Shown: one piece after another, positions 22,131-34,139 of the stretch
How positions within the stretch are numbered: the stretch's first letter is position 1
How the letters are laid out: every line of letters begins with the position of its first letter
Assembly: GCA_037447655.1 (NCBI GenBank)
Contig: JBBHKE010001814.1
Coordinates: 25,547 to 89,546 of the forward strand
Reading direction: 5' to 3'
DNA: 64,000 bases
From: Zygnema cylindricum
Taxonomy: Eukaryota; Streptophyta; Zygnematophyceae; Zygnematales; Zygnemataceae
Program-made: the position numbers and the translations under genes
The notes under the pieces: model-generated
What the model was told of the DNA's origin: nothing
Databases searched by the model: none
Seen by the model: only the letters and a program-made list of their open reading frames with translations

Positions 22131-24372
22131 ATGGATAAAAACATCCTCGCTTCCCTTAAAAATAAAATCCAAAACGAACTACGAAAATAAAAGAATGGTA
22201 AAATTGCTTAGTATTACCTAGTGAAAGAAAACAAGGCCACTTCAAATTGTTGGAAAAAATTTGAACATGTCTATGAAGTTAAAACATCAAACAAATACAT
22301 GGTAAAGGGGGCAGGTTTTGTGGCTTGTAATACTTGTTTCATAGTTTATCAATACAAGTTATCAAACGGTACTTCAACAATCAACACTCACACATGTTTA
22401 GAATTGGCCGACATAGAAAATTCAAGAGGACCTCTTCGTAAGTTTCTTTCAAAAATGGAGGCGAAAACGAGTGACCAAAAAAAATTTGCGAAAATGGTGG
22501 CGTTGATGTGTTGTGAGGACGTTCGACCATTTTTCCATAGTCGACGGTTCATGTATGATTTATTTTAAATTCTATTTATGATGGCTTTAGTGCATATGTC
22601 ATTATAACTTGTTTTGTTAAAAAAAATATGTATTTGAGCTTCATCACTATTTCTTTATAAATAATTTATATTAATACGCTTATTTTTATTTTTTTATTAT
22701 TATTTAGTTTGTAATGATGTTATATTTTATTTGTCTTTCCAAAATAAAAACCATTTCGGTAGAAACCTTCTTTATTAATCATGGTTAGTAACTGAATGAT
22801 ATTTTCTTATTTTTTTTAGTTTTTTTCACTAGGTTTTCAAGCATTTTGTCAAGCATTCTTTGATGTTGGTGTTTCGTCCAACAAAAGTGTTGACATCGAC
22901 CAACTACTCCCGTCCGTCAATAGCGTAAAAAACTACATTATAACTTTTGCGAAAGATATTCCTAGTTTGATCATCCCAACACTTAGAGAAAATATTGATT
23001 ACAATATTTTTGTTGCATTCACGACCGATTGCTATACAGAGACAATAAAAAGAACCTCATTCATATCAGTAACCGCTCATTTTATTGACAAATAATTTAA
23101 ACTTAATGCATGGACGCTTAAAGTCCATCATTTTTCGGAAGAAAAACACACCGAGGAAAATGTTTTAACGGCTTTCAAAATTTGTTTAGCCAATTTTGAA
23201 ATGTCCAATTTTTATCTTTGCGTTGTCGTGACTGATAGTGGCTCTAACATTTGTGTGACTGAAGCTCTACCGAGTATGTTTACTTGGATACCTTGCGCGG
23301 ACCATAAAATTGCTACAATTGTGACAACGATCTTGAAAAAGAGCGGAACTTCCAAAAAAGGCAAATAGGATGTGGAAGTTCTTGATTTTTTTTTATCTAA
23401 TTGACGCCTGTAATCAAACAAAGTAATTTACAAAATCTTTTGAAAAACGCCTTAAAAGAAGAAAACGCAACGCGGTGGAATTTTTTGCTCTGAATGCTTA
23501 AGAGTATTTACGATGCATTCAATGAGATAGGACCAATCGCTCAAGCAAAAAATAAATTGATACTTTTTGTTTGTATTGATACGACTCAGATTACCGAACT
23601 TAAACGAATTTTGGAAAGGTTTCAAGAAGCGACCCTAAAGTTGGGAAAAATCAAAGAACCAACTTTACATTTGGTTTTGTTTGAACTGTCGTTTCTCCAT
23701 AATCATAGTAAGATAATAAAAACATCTTACAATGACGGTGAAAAAGAATGCCCCGCCAATTCCCCAAACTTGCAAAAATTGAAATAGCTTTTGAAGTGGG
23801 GCCTTCATGAGTATCATATTGTCGCGGCTATCTTAGATCCCCGACAAAAACAAAAGCTTGAAATAATTGGGGAATGAAAAACCGAAATTGAAAACGCAAG
23901 GGTCAAACTTCGAGAACTCGCAAACGACCTCGGTGATGACGTTGATTTCGGTAGTCCTCAACGTATCACAAAAAAACAAAAAACATCGCAAAGTGAAGAC
24001 AATTTCCACAATTTTTTTGGTGAAGGCAATGACGAAAATGAGGTTTTTATTACCACCGACAAAAAAAATGCTCGTTAACGACGAAATAAAACCTTTTTTA
24101 TTATTTAAAATTAACCAACAACGAAAGATTGAACTTTAACATACTTGAATGGTGAAAGAAAAAATCAAATGTACGTGCGAAAGATGGAGAATTTCCTATT
24201 ATAGCCGGTTTTGCTAGATCTAATCTGGCTATTCCGGCTTCTAGCTCCATGTCCGAATGCAATTTTTGGGATGCCAAGAACACGATAACAAAGAAGAGGA
24301 GCTCACTAGGGGCTTCAATTGTTATTGATTTTTTGTGTGTTAGATCCAACAGAGATCTTTTAAACGCATAGT
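22131..24372 (+). pseudogene. hAT transposase with BED zinc finger, broken
   Basis: hAT transposases bind terminal repeats through a BED finger and cut with an RNase H-like core. The N-terminal part (22131-22568) has SNCWKKFEHVYE, the CNTC pair and GTSTINTHTC, a BED-like C-x2-C...H/C arrangement. The core follows from about 22847 (CQAFFDVGVSSNKS) with TTDCYTET, VTDSGSNI (about 23230) and CADHKI, in positions typical of hAT catalytic Asp residues and the CxxH motif. The C-terminus has KLRELANDLGDDVDFGSPQR and AIPASSSMSECNF...NTITKKRSS (about 24225-24310), the dimerisation region. Stops at 22188, 23092 and 23366 and frameshifts around 23800-24150 inactivate it. The stretch 22569-22845 is non-coding and may be an intron. 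Confidence 0.85.
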
Positions 24373-24959
24373 TTTTTATTTTGTTTTGTTTTATAATCAT
24401 TGTTATTTATTTAGTATTAATCATCTGGTGTATTTTTTCCTTTGAAATTTTGTTGTATTTCACAAATTTTTTAGTGTTATTTTGTTTTTTTTTTTAAACC
24501 GGAATGCTTATTTTTATCAGATTACCAAAGCCTCGTATGTATACCAGATTTAGATTTATAGATTTTGTGTAGTTTTTAAGTTTGAGGTTGAGAATTTGTA
24601 TAATAAAGTCGAAAATAGAATAAGGTTGTTATTTATTTATTTCTATATTTGATACTACAAAATATTTTTTGCTCCTCACAATGTGTTTTTTGTCAATTGA
24701 TTTTCAATGTGAAAATTATGATTTTTTTTTTAACATACATAATTAAAATTTCACCTTTTTTGCATAATTCATAACATAGTATCATAGTCGAAAGAAAAAC
24801 CGTCTAAAAATTGTAGCGAAAAAATAGATTTGCGTGAGAATACACATGAACATAAGGGTTTAAGCATAAACCTAAGAATTACACGTATTATTAGGAACAA
24901 ATCTTTTGACGGAGGTGACTGTCGAGGAAAAAATCTATTCGTAAAGGGAGAAATCATGG

Positions 24960-25130
24960 ACTCAATGGCGACATGGTTGTCGATCTGTCTGTGCCAGCGG
25001 GGCCGAGCGCGCTCGCTGACGCTCGCGGTCTCGCCCCATCCATGAACTCAGTCATCCTCACTTGGCCGGCGAGTAACCGACCTCTAATTGACTGCCAACC
25101 TAATCACCGCCCGCACATCCACTCCACAAG
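24960..25130. other. GC-rich insert in hAT 2
   Basis: A short block with CCAGCGGGGCCGAGCGCGCT and CGCTGACGCTCGCGGTCTCG is far more GC-rich than its AT-rich surroundings. No coding domain recognised. No counterpart seen in hAT 1, so it is probably a later insertion. Confidence 0.45.
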
Positions 25131-25220
25131 TGATGTGATTAACTTTCCCACAGTTGCAAAAAGACAAAATAGCAAAAAAAAAAGGTACACCAGCTGTTTT
25201 TTTGCAAAAGGAGATGTACC

Positions 25221-25810
25221 ACTACACCACTCATTGTTATTAGTATTAATAAGTCGCTACTACTTATAGCCAAAAATCACAAAATATAGTTAACAACATT
25301 ATTTAAATACGTTGACTATAACTTGCCACATCTTTTTGCATTAAATAGTATTATTAATCATAATTTTCAATTAACACTACACCGCGAATCGTAATTAGCG
25401 TTATTAACGCTAATTCCGTCACTACGAATTTTGACAAAAAATCCATAAAAAGAGTAAACAACTCTAAATTTTTCTTTACATTATTCAAGGTACTCTTTGA
25501 ATCGGCGTTAACAACTCCAGTAGAGTGTCGCTTTAAATAGTGTGGCTAACGTACAAAATTGTACCGTATTAACGAAAAAAGTACAAAAAATGATTTAATT
25601 TTGCCGTTATGATGTAACTGTGTTTTCACAAACCGCGTAGTGCAAACGTCGTAATGACGTTAAACTGTACGATTTGAAAGATTATGAATGTGTACCTAAA
25701 AGATATTCAAAGCGGATAATTATCACGGACAAAAACCCAAATTAGAGTTATTGATAAACTAGAGTAAAACCTTTTTGAAAAAACAAAAAAATATAAATTA
25801 GAATGGATAA
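25221..25810. mobile_element. Mariner-like MITE copies within hAT 2
   Basis: From 25221 (TACACCACTCATTGTTATTA) lies a copy of the MITE seen at 21094 in hAT 1. At about 25379 TACACCGCGAATCGTAATTA begins a second, larger MITE of the 540-bp type (TTTAAATAGTGTGGCTAACG near 25530). Its right end is lost before the tandem array. Confidence 0.6.
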
Positions 25811-25837
25811 CAATAATTATTTTTGTACGGTAGCACT

Positions 25838-26070
25838 ATTCATTCCGCAAATCTTAGGGAACTCGACAAAGCGTCGCAAATCTGACACGGTAATAACACT
25901 ATTCATCTCGCAAATCTTAGGGAACTCGACAAAGCGTCACAAATATGACACGGTAATAACACTATTCATCTCGCAAATCTTAGGGAACGCGACAAAGCGT
26001 CGCAAATCTGACACGGTAGTAATATTATTCATTTCACAAATCTTAGGGAACGCGACAAATCGTAATTATT
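25838..26070 (+). repeat. 63-bp tandem repeat, nearly 4 copies
   Basis: The unit contains ACACTATTCATCTCGCAAAT, CTTAGGGAACTCGACAAAGC and GTCGCAAATCTGACACGGTA. It matches the single-copy subterminal sequence near the left end of both hAT elements (about 19370-19435 and 21770-21845), yet here it is amplified close to the right end. The open frame across it is a by-product of the 63-bp (21-codon) period. Confidence 0.85.
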
Positions 26071-26393
26071 GGCTTATTCATACGCCGTACATTAATTAAT
26101 TTTGTACTTTTTCGGTTACGGGCGGGCACGGTTAGTCGCGAGAAATCGAGTTTCGGTTTTCTTTTATTTTCGTAAACGCCGGTCGGTTAACGGTTAACAA
26201 TTTTGGATCGTGGTATAACCCGGTCGGGCGTCGGTTACTCAGATTTTGAAAAAAAAAATGGTCGGTTTTGGTATGTATAATTTTGACTTTTGCAACCTCT
26301 GGCGCACATCGTCCAGTTTGTACATCGAGCACATCATCCAGTTTGAAGAGATTCTCCACGTTGAGGAGAGTCTCTTCACAGTTCACACTGGAG

Positions 26394-26930
26394 TCCTTGG
26401 TTCAAAAGTAGGTGAAAGTAGGCCCATACAATATGCCTATTGTACGCAAAACATATAATATGGCCGTAAGACCCATATTGTATTGGTCGCAAAATGAAAA
26501 ATAATAGTAAGAGGGTTGAGTTGCACATCGATCGATAGAGAATTAAACGTCATGTCTAAATTTTGAAAAACATTTGGACAAATTTGTATTATTCCGTGAG
26601 TTTTGAGGTATTTTAATTTAAACCGTCAGATTTGGACGATCGGACGGCCGCTGATCAAAGTAACGATATAAGAAGATCACATGAAAAGCCGTAACACAAC
26701 TTACGATAGGACTTACGTCCGCGTTTTAATGTCATCCTAAGCCTTGCCAGTTCGCTAAAATATTTCGTCCGGTGGCGTGCGGTGTACTATGATACTACGT
26801 CAGATTTGTACGTTCGTACAAGAGTGTGCACAACGCACAAACATACAGTATGCTTACTCTACGCGAGTTTTGTGCAAGTTTTGTGCGCCTACCAAAGGCC
26901 TACCATAAAAACGCCTACTTTTGAACTATG
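26394..26930. mobile_element. Element D1: GTTCAAAAGTAGG-TIR transposon (537 bp)
   Basis: It ends at CGCCTACTTTTGAACTATG (to 26930) and starts with a slightly altered tip then GGTTCAAAAGTAGGTG (about 26399). Flanks CACTGGAG (26386-26393) and CACTGGAC (26931-26938) match 7 of 8, consistent with an 8-bp target duplication. Non-coding. Shares interior (CCCATACAATATGCCTATTG; GACGATCGGACGG) with D2 and D3. Confidence 0.75.
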
Positions 26931-26970
26931 CACTGGACAATGTGAGCGATTGCTTCGCGAATCTAAAAAA

Positions 26971-27103
26971 GTGAAAAATCCAACGGTAGATAATTACGCC
27001 TATATATTGGAGCCATCCAGTAAACAAGTTTAAAAAAAATGAAAAATCCAACGGTCGATACTTACGCCTGTAATATTGGAGCCATCCAGTAAACATGTTT
27101 CGT
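26971..27103. repeat. Two-copy tandem repeat (~67 bp)
   Basis: GAAAAATCCAACGGTAGATA through CCATCCAGTAAACAAGTTT is followed directly by GAAAAATCCAACGGTCGATA through CCATCCAGTAAACATGTTT. Confidence 0.85.
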
Positions 27104-27382
27104 CAATGTTTCGTCTGACATTTTTTTTTTTTGGTACGAATATGTACGAAATAGTACGGCGTCCAGTAAACAACACCCTTACCTTTGTGCGTATTTCGTA
27201 CAAAGGCCGCCATGAAATTTGCAATGCGGTATCTGACGTTTGTTTGTGTTGACAATCGTAGACTCTCCATCAAAACGTTCGAAAGTTCAAGTGCGAAGAC
27301 GAATAGAAAATTCTATACCGTTTCTGGTGACCCCGTAACATTTGCGTACTATACGAAGTTTCCATCTATAATACGCATATGG

Positions 27383-27392
27383 NNNNNNNNNN
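27383..27392. other. Assembly gap (10 N)
   Basis: Ten N bases adjoin the start of the GA-rich satellite, so the true array length and the join are unknown. Confidence 1.
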
Positions 27393-30260
27393 AGATATGA
27401 AGAGGGAGAAGGAGAAGAAGAGGGAGAGGGAAAGCGACGGGGGAGGGCGAGGGGGGGGGAGGAACGGAGAGGGACGCGAAAAGTGAGAGGGAAAGAGGGA
27501 GGGAGAGTGAGAGGGATAGGAAGAGGGAGAGGGAGGTGGGGACGGAGAGGATGAGGGAGAAAGGATAAGTGAGAGGGAGAAGAATAGTGAGAGGGAGAGA
27601 GCGAGGGGGGAGAGTGGAAGATAGGGAGGTCGTGGGAGATGGACAGAGAGAGGAAAAGAGAGGAAAGAGAGAGGAAAGTGGGTAAGCGATAGGGATAGAG
27701 AGCGATTGAGGATGACGGCGAAGGAGAGGAGCGGAAGAACGAAGGAAGGGGAGATGAAAGGGGGAGAGGGCGACGGAGCGGCAGCGAAAGGGAGAGGGAG
27801 AAGAAGAGGAAGAGGGAGAAGTATAGAATAGGAGGAGGATGACGGAGTGGGAGATTGAAAGGGAGAGGATTATGGAGCTGTAGAGGGAGAGGAGTGGGAG
27901 AGGGAGAGGAAGAGGGAAAGCAAGAGGGATGTGGAGAAGGGGAGAAAAGGAAGAGGTGAAGGTTGATGGGGCTTGGAAGAGAAAGAGGGAGAGGGAGAAG
28001 ATTAGAAAGAGGGAGAGCGAGAGCGAGAGCGAGAGAGGGAGAGGGCGAAGGAGCGGGAGAGGGCCGGGCGATTGCAGGGAAGAAGGGAGGGGACGAGGAA
28101 GAGAGAAAGGGAGAGGGACGAGGAGACAAAAAGGGAGAGAGAGAGGGCGATGGAGGGGGAGAGAATTAGGGAGAGGGCAGAGGGAGGTGGAGGGGGGAGA
28201 AGACAAAGGAGCGGCAGAGGGCGTGGGAGTGGGAGAGTGAGAAGAGAATAGAGAGGGAAAGGGAGAGGATGAGGTGGAGCGGGAGAGAAAAAGGGAAGGC
28301 GTGGGACGGGCGAGTGCGTTGAAAAGGGAGAGGGAGAGGCCGAGGGGAAGGGGGAGGGTGAGGGGAAGGGAGATGGAGAGGGAGAGGGAGAGCGAGAGGT
28401 AGTCTGAGAGAGAGAGAGGGGTGGGGAGTTGGAGAGGATATTGGAGAGGGAGAGGACAAGGGAGATGGTGAGGGATAAGATGAAAGGCAAGTGGAGTGGG
28501 AACGGGCGAGGGCGACAGGTAGATGGACAAGGAGAGTGAATGAAGAGGAAGAAGGAGAGGGAGAGGTCGAGCATGACTGAGAAGGAGAGGGAGATAGAGA
28601 GGTGAGGGAAAGGATCAGGGAGATGGAGAGGTATAGGGAGAGGGAAAGGAAGAAGGATACGAGAGAAGGAAAGTTTTAGAGAGAGGTTGAGGGAGAGAGG
28701 GAGAGAGGGAGAGGGCGAAGAAGCGGCAGAGGGCGTGGGAGAGGCGAGGAAAGGGAGGGAGAGAGGGAGAAGGATAAAGAGAGGGAAAGAGAGAGGGAGG
28801 AAAAGGGAGAGGGGAGAGGACGTGGGAGAGGGAGAGGGAGAGGGGTAGAGAGAAAGAGAGGGAGAGGATTATGGAGAGAGGGAGGGATAAGGAGATGGAA
28901 AGGGAGAGGGGGAGGAAAAGGACTATGAGAGGATTAGGGAGAGGTAGAGGGAGAGGGCGAAGTAGTGGCATAGGGCGTGGGAGAGGGGGGTGGCGAGGGC
29001 GAGGGAGAGGGCAAGGCAAAAGACGAGAGAGAGGGGGAGGGAGAAGTATAGCGGAAGGAGAGGAAGGGAAAGGAAGAGAATGACGGAGAGAGGGAGAGGA
29101 TTAGGGAGAGGAGAGAGAGAGAAATAACGGACGGGGAAAAGGTGAGGGAGAGGGAGAAGAATTGGGAGAGGGAAAGCCAGACAATTAGGGAGAGTGGGAG
29201 GAGAAGGGAGAGGGAGAGAAAGAGGGAGATGAAGACAGAGTGGGCGATGGCGATTTAGAAGTAGAGGGAAATGGAAAGGGAGTCGGAGAGGGAGATTTAA
29301 AGGGAGAGGGTAAAAAAAATTATGAGGATGAGGGAGAGGCAGAGTGAGTTGGCGATGGAGAGGGAGAGGGAGAGGGAGGGAAAGGGGAAGCGAGAGGGAG
29401 GTAGAGGGATAGCGGGAGAGAGAGGTTGAAGAAGAGAGGGATTGCGCGAGGTAGAAGGAGAAGGAGAAGGAGAGGGAGAGGGAAAGGGGAGGAGGGAGAG
29501 AGGGAGAATGCGAGGGAGAAGGAGAGGGAGAGGCAGATGCATAGAATAAGATAGACGGAGAGGGAGAGTAGAGGTTCAGGGCGTGGAAGAGGGTGAGCGA
29601 GAGGCAGCTGGAGAGGGAGAGGGTTAGCGATAGAAAGAGGAAGAGGGAGAAGGAGAGGAATAGGACGAGGGAGGAAGACATTAGAGAGAGGGAGAGAGGA
29701 GGATTAGGGAGGGGGACAGCGAGAGGAAGAGAGAGGGAGATGGAGATGGCGATGGAGAGGGAGAGGAAGAGGAAGAGGGAACGGGATAAGTAGAGGGCGA
29801 GGGCGTGGGAGATTGAGATGGAGACGGAGAGAGAAGCAAAGATGGCCTATCGGAGTGCGAGGGAGAGGGCATGGTCAAAGGAGAGGGGGAGGGAGAAGGA
29901 GAGGAAAAGGGAAAGGGCGATAGGAGGGAAAGGGAGAGGGAGTGGGAGAGGATTAGGGAGAGGGAGATCGAGTTGATTAGAGAGAGGGAGAGGAGATGGA
30001 GAGGGAGATTGAGAGAGAGAGGGAGGGAGACGAGACGAGAGGGAAAGGGTGAGAGGGAGAGTGGAGTGAGATAGAGAGTAGCGGGAGAGGGAGAAGGAGA
30101 GGGAGTGGGAATGGGAAAAAGTGAAGGATCTCGAGCGAGAGGGTGAGAGAGAGGGAGAAAATGACGAAGAGTGAGATGGAGATGGAGAAGGAGAGGGAAA
30201 AGCAGAGAGGGAGAGGGAGAGGCAGAGATGGAGAGGGAGAAGCAGATTGGGAAATGGATT
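27393..30260. repeat. GA-rich satellite, about 2.9 kb
   Basis: Nearly the whole stretch is purine-only on the + strand, built on degenerate GAGAGG, GGAGAG and GGGAGAGGGAGAG units with scattered T or C. No fixed long period is evident, though GAGGGCGTGGGAGAG and CGAAGGAGCGGCAGAGGGC motifs recur every few hundred bases. The long minus-strand frames (up to 393 codons, poly Ser/Pro/Leu) are composition artefacts. Confidence 0.95.
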
Positions 30261-30535
30261 GGAGAAAAATAATGGAAAACGTTATATAAGTGACGTTTTT
30301 ACCCTGTCTTCCAGGGCTTCTTGCCGGGGAAGACGAAGCACAGCCCATTGAAGACCACTGCAGATGTACGGAATTCGTCTGCTGTACCTTTTGTACGGAT
30401 CCAAACCCTAGGTGGAAATAAAAACTTATTTTTGGAGAGCTGAAAAACTGCAATAATTACAGCATATCAGTTTGTCGTCTAGCAACTTGTAGCCAATGTA
30501 AGGTTAAAAGGCGGCGCCCTTAGCTTCCAGGTTTT

Positions 30536-30578
30536 AAATTTTTAGGGTCTTAGGTTTTAGGGTTTGAGGGTTTTAGGG
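30536..30578 (+). repeat. Degenerate plant telomere-like repeats
   Basis: The run contains TTTTTAGGGTC, TTTTAGGGTTTGAGGG and TTTTAGGGAG, i.e. about five TTTAGGG-like units in 43 bp, degenerate and interstitial. TTTAGGG is the Arabidopsis-type telomere motif, consistent with a green-lineage genome. Confidence 0.6.
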
Positions 30579-31774
30579 AGATTCTCGGTCAATTGAAGCA
30601 CAAATTGCTGAAATATTTACAAAAAAAAGTTGCCAAAACAAAAGGAATCGTTCGAAGAAGGCAAAAAAAGAAGTAAATTTCCATTGTCTGTTTTTCTCCT
30701 TCCTGAAGCTTAACCAGAAGCTTAATAAAGTTACAATTTTTAGCGCAAGTGAAACTGACGCCGAGGAGAAGGTGACACGTGGCAATGGAGGTTCTCTGAC
30801 GGGAAGGAATGGAGCCATAGATTGGATGGAGCGGCGATCGTACAAGCCCTCTTGCAGCCGTTAAGATTTGGGAACTGCCGCCCGGTTATTTTTATTTTTC
30901 CGCTGCAATAGGACCGGATAATCTGATTGGCTGAAAGGTACATTTTCTTGTCGGGCGTCGAAAAAATTCCGTACTGTAGATTCGCTGTTGCAAATTCCGT
31001 TCCGAAATTTACGGGCTAAGCGGGGAAGTTTTCTTCCTTACATGTGACCGTTTAGCCCCTTGGGATTGCATTGATTGGTTGATTTTCGGTTCATTATGTC
31101 GGTGGCTTGTCGTTGACGCGATCTTTCGGCGGCCAGCGAGTCGAGATTCTCGCTTTGCCGTCAAGCATATGTTCGGACAAGGGAGAATGGTACATAGTGT
31201 ACTTTTTGTACCTGTCAAAATCAGGCAGCAAGAAGTGCCGACAAGATATTTTTGGTTTCCGCATGCAGAGGAGCACCTTTGTTACAAAATACAGACCGAC
31301 ATTTTTTTCCTGCACCAACCACTTGCGAAAAATATTTTTCACCAATCAGGCGCAGCTATTGTAAATGCGACAAAATATGTTAAAAACTTTAGTGGACTTC
31401 GACGCCTCCACCATATAAACCCTAGCAGCACAATCACATTCGAAGGATCTATCGGACGATTCGATACATAATTTGTCGGCTATAATATTTACTGTAGGAA
31501 ATGCACCCAGCCCATCACACAGATTCCGCAGCGGCAGTATATCGTGTATCGCCCGGTATCGTTTTGGGATTCCTCAAATTTACGCTCGAATTTTGACGAT
31601 ATATACATTTCCACAAAGCCCCTCAATCAACCATCTGTGGTCATCCCGTCAATCCCTCCCCCAAACCATTTACCTTTGGTTCCCCACATATGCCAATTCC
31701 TTCGCCCAATGACACTCACGTTCCCCCAGTTGTAATACCACCTTCTCCTGCCCCCACGTCTAACCCTCATCCTT
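30579..31774. other. Unannotated 1.2-kb region with one TATA-like site
   Basis: No gene recognised. Short overlapping frames on both strands (60-130 codons) lack domains. A CCATATAAACCCTAGCAGCA motif at about 31411 resembles a plant TATA box with start region, but no clear downstream ORF is attached. Confidence 0.35.
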
Positions 31775-32366
31775 CGACCAACCATAGTTCAAAAGTAGGT
31801 GAAAGTAGGCCCATACAATATGCCTATTGTACGCAAAACATACAATATGGCCTTAAGACCCATATTATATTGGTCGCAAAATGAAAAATAATAGTAACAG
31901 GGTTGAGTTGCACATCGACCGCTAGAGAATTAAACGTCATGTCTAAATTTTGAAAAACATTCGGACAAATTTTTATTTTTCTGTGGGATTTGAGGTATTT
32001 TTTATTTAAACCGACAGATTTAGACGATTGGATGGTCGCTGATCGAAGTAGCGATCTAAGAAGATCACATGAAAAGCCCATAACACAACTAAAGGTAGGA
32101 CTTACGTCCGCGGTTCTTTTTTATCTGGGTTTTTTTTCCCGCGGAATGTCATCCTAGCCGTGTCAGTCGCTAAAAAAAATCGTCCGGTGACATGCGCTGT
32201 ACTACGATGATACGTCAGATTCGTACGTTCATACAGGAGTGTGCACAACGCAAACACATACAGTATGCCTCCTAGTTGTCCTATTCGTACAAAATTAGAC
32301 TATTTTCCGAAAACTACGTAGTATTCGTGACTTTTATATTTTTCGTAAAATTCGTTTAGTTTTCGC

Positions 32367-33199
32367 TAGTGTTGTGTATCTGTAAGGATTTGACGATAAC
32401 TGATATGGGCCTTTTTTCGGGTATCCGATAATCGATATATTGGTACGATATATCAACATCGATATTATCGCCGATAAGTAGCCGATAATATCGGGTACTT
32501 ATCGGCAATAATGTCGATAACTAGTGTTGGGTATCGAGGACCGTTTGCCGATATTCGATATATATTGAATTTCAGGTACCCGATAATCGATATATCGCTT
32601 TGATATATCGAATTTCAAATCATCGCGATGTATCGCCGATATATCGACAATATATCGTATCGCTGATATATCGAAGCTTTAAAAAAAAAAAAAAAAAAAT
32701 CTCACAGGTTATCAAAGTCACGTGACTTTTGACAAAGTGGCTGTAAAATCTTTGCCGGAAAGAAATACAGGTTTTTCTTGAAAGTCAGCAGATTGAAGGA
32801 GATCTATGAGGTACATTTATGAGGTACATTTGTGAAGTACACGTACGTCATGCGCAAGTACGATTTTCCAGACGAAAAAGGTCGGTTTCCAGATATTTGA
32901 TGATTTTTTAAATTTGATAGTCAGCTTACGTGGAACCACTCATATCAGAACACGTATGTAAAACTTATTTACAAACGATACTTGATGTACCCGAGGCCTC
33001 TGTAATACATAAATTTTGTTGTCCGTACTATTACACAGACCTCCTTGTGCAACCATACCCCAAATAAGTAATCATTAGAATTATAGAATAAGTATTTTTT
33101 TGTCGGTTACATTTTGCGGCATCTACCTTTAAGTCACGGAACGAAAAACACAGCGTACGTGGCGTATTAGAAAATTTGACTTTTTCGCTAAAATATCAT

Positions 33200-33230
<31 letters not shown>

Positions 33231-34097
33231 TCTATATATCGCGATAATTTATGTTGGTCTCGGTACGATATATCGAGGATTCTTCTCGATCGATATTCGA
33301 TATATCGAATATCAAGATTATCGCGTTATGAATTTACCAGATACCCAACACTACCGATAACGATAACTATCGGCGATAACTGTACGGACCGCACAGATAA
33401 ATGTACGGCATGTACACTCAACTGTACTTCTTATTCCCCGGACGTGTACAAGCACAAAAAGTATAGTAGCCGCCATGAGATCTGTACGGTTTTGAAACGT
33501 ATCCAGTAAAAACGATGTACCTTTGACATCCAACGCCATGACTTTGTCCCTTTATTCCTTAAGATCCCTAGGGACCTGCCACGTGTCAATCTGTCGGCTT
33601 TTTTGGTAGAAGCTGCCAAAAGAGCCAATCCGGGATGTCGGCGCTCACGCTGGCCCATCCGCTCGTGTTTTCTCATTCCAAGTCGTCCGTTCGATTCCGG
33701 CGGCGCGCATAATTTTATTTTGCGTCCGTTGTACTTTTGTGTCCGCCGTCTTTTTCCAGTTCCATGTTCACCAGTTTTTTAGTAAAATTCCGTACGTCGT
33801 CATAAAATTCTTGTTCAGTTAACCAACCAACGTTTATGTGCTCCACTGTCCGTAAGAAATTGCAGCTAAACGGTAACAGAACAAATTTTTATGCGTGGCA
33901 TGCCATGCTATATAAAATCAATAAAATAATACAGTATGTTATAAAGTACTATTGTATGCATACTATATATTTTTTAAGTTATCGCCGATATGGAATTTGT
34001 TGGTCCACCGATATATCGGAGCCTTTGACCGTTCGATAACCGGTAACTATCGGTATCGATGTTCTCGCGATAAGTTTATTACCGATACACAACACTA
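32367..34097. mobile_element. Nested hAT-like element inside D2 (1731 bp)
   Basis: TIR TAGTGTTGTGTATC (32367) pairs with GATACACAACACTA (to 34097). Perfect 8-bp direct repeats GTTTTCGC lie at 32359-32366 and 34098-34105. Subterminal DNA is filled with CGATAA, TATCGG and CGATATATCG motifs. No intact transposase; 33350-33960 has only short frames. Contains a further element at 32522-33353. Confidence 0.9.
32522..33353. mobile_element. Second-level nested hAT-like element (832 bp)
   Basis: TIR TAGTGTTGGGTATC (32522) pairs with GATACCCAACACTA-like sequence ending at 33353. Flanks TCGATAAC (32514-32521) and CCGATAAC (33354-33361) match 7 of 8. Rich in ATATATCG palindromes. Non-coding. Confidence 0.85.
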
Positions 34098-34139
34098 GTT
34101 TTCGCTATACGGTGTACGAAAAAGTACGGAAACCGTCCC

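Larger units (their letters stand above)
21518..26301 (+). mobile_element. hAT transposon 2 (larger, decayed)
   Basis: The left tip CAGAGGTCGTAATCGATCAA and right tip TTTTGCAACCTCTG make an inverted repeat of the same type as hAT 1. Flanking sequences share CGCACAT near both ends but are offset by 1-2 bp, so a clean 8-bp duplication cannot be claimed. It contains a nearly full-length but broken transposase (22131-24372), a mariner-like MITE pair near 25221-25390 and after, and a 63-bp tandem array near the right end. 5' and 3' subterminal DNA is about 85-90% like hAT 1 by eye. Confidence 0.75.

Noticed and set aside
22569-22845. Definite intron in the hAT 2 transposase
   Set aside because: An acceptor-like TTTTTTCACTAG is present but no clear donor in phase; mentioned only as a possibility.
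25838-26070. CRISPR-like array
   Set aside because: Repeats are contiguous 63-bp tandem units without unique spacers, within a eukaryotic transposon.
30290-30425. GC-rich segment after the satellite as a gene start
   Set aside because: No sustained frame or splice pattern attached.
27287-30453. Long minus-strand ORFs (up to 393 codons) of Ser/Pro/Leu in the GA-rich region
   Set aside because: They arise because purine-only DNA rarely makes stops on the complement; overlapping frames are equally open and no domain is visible.
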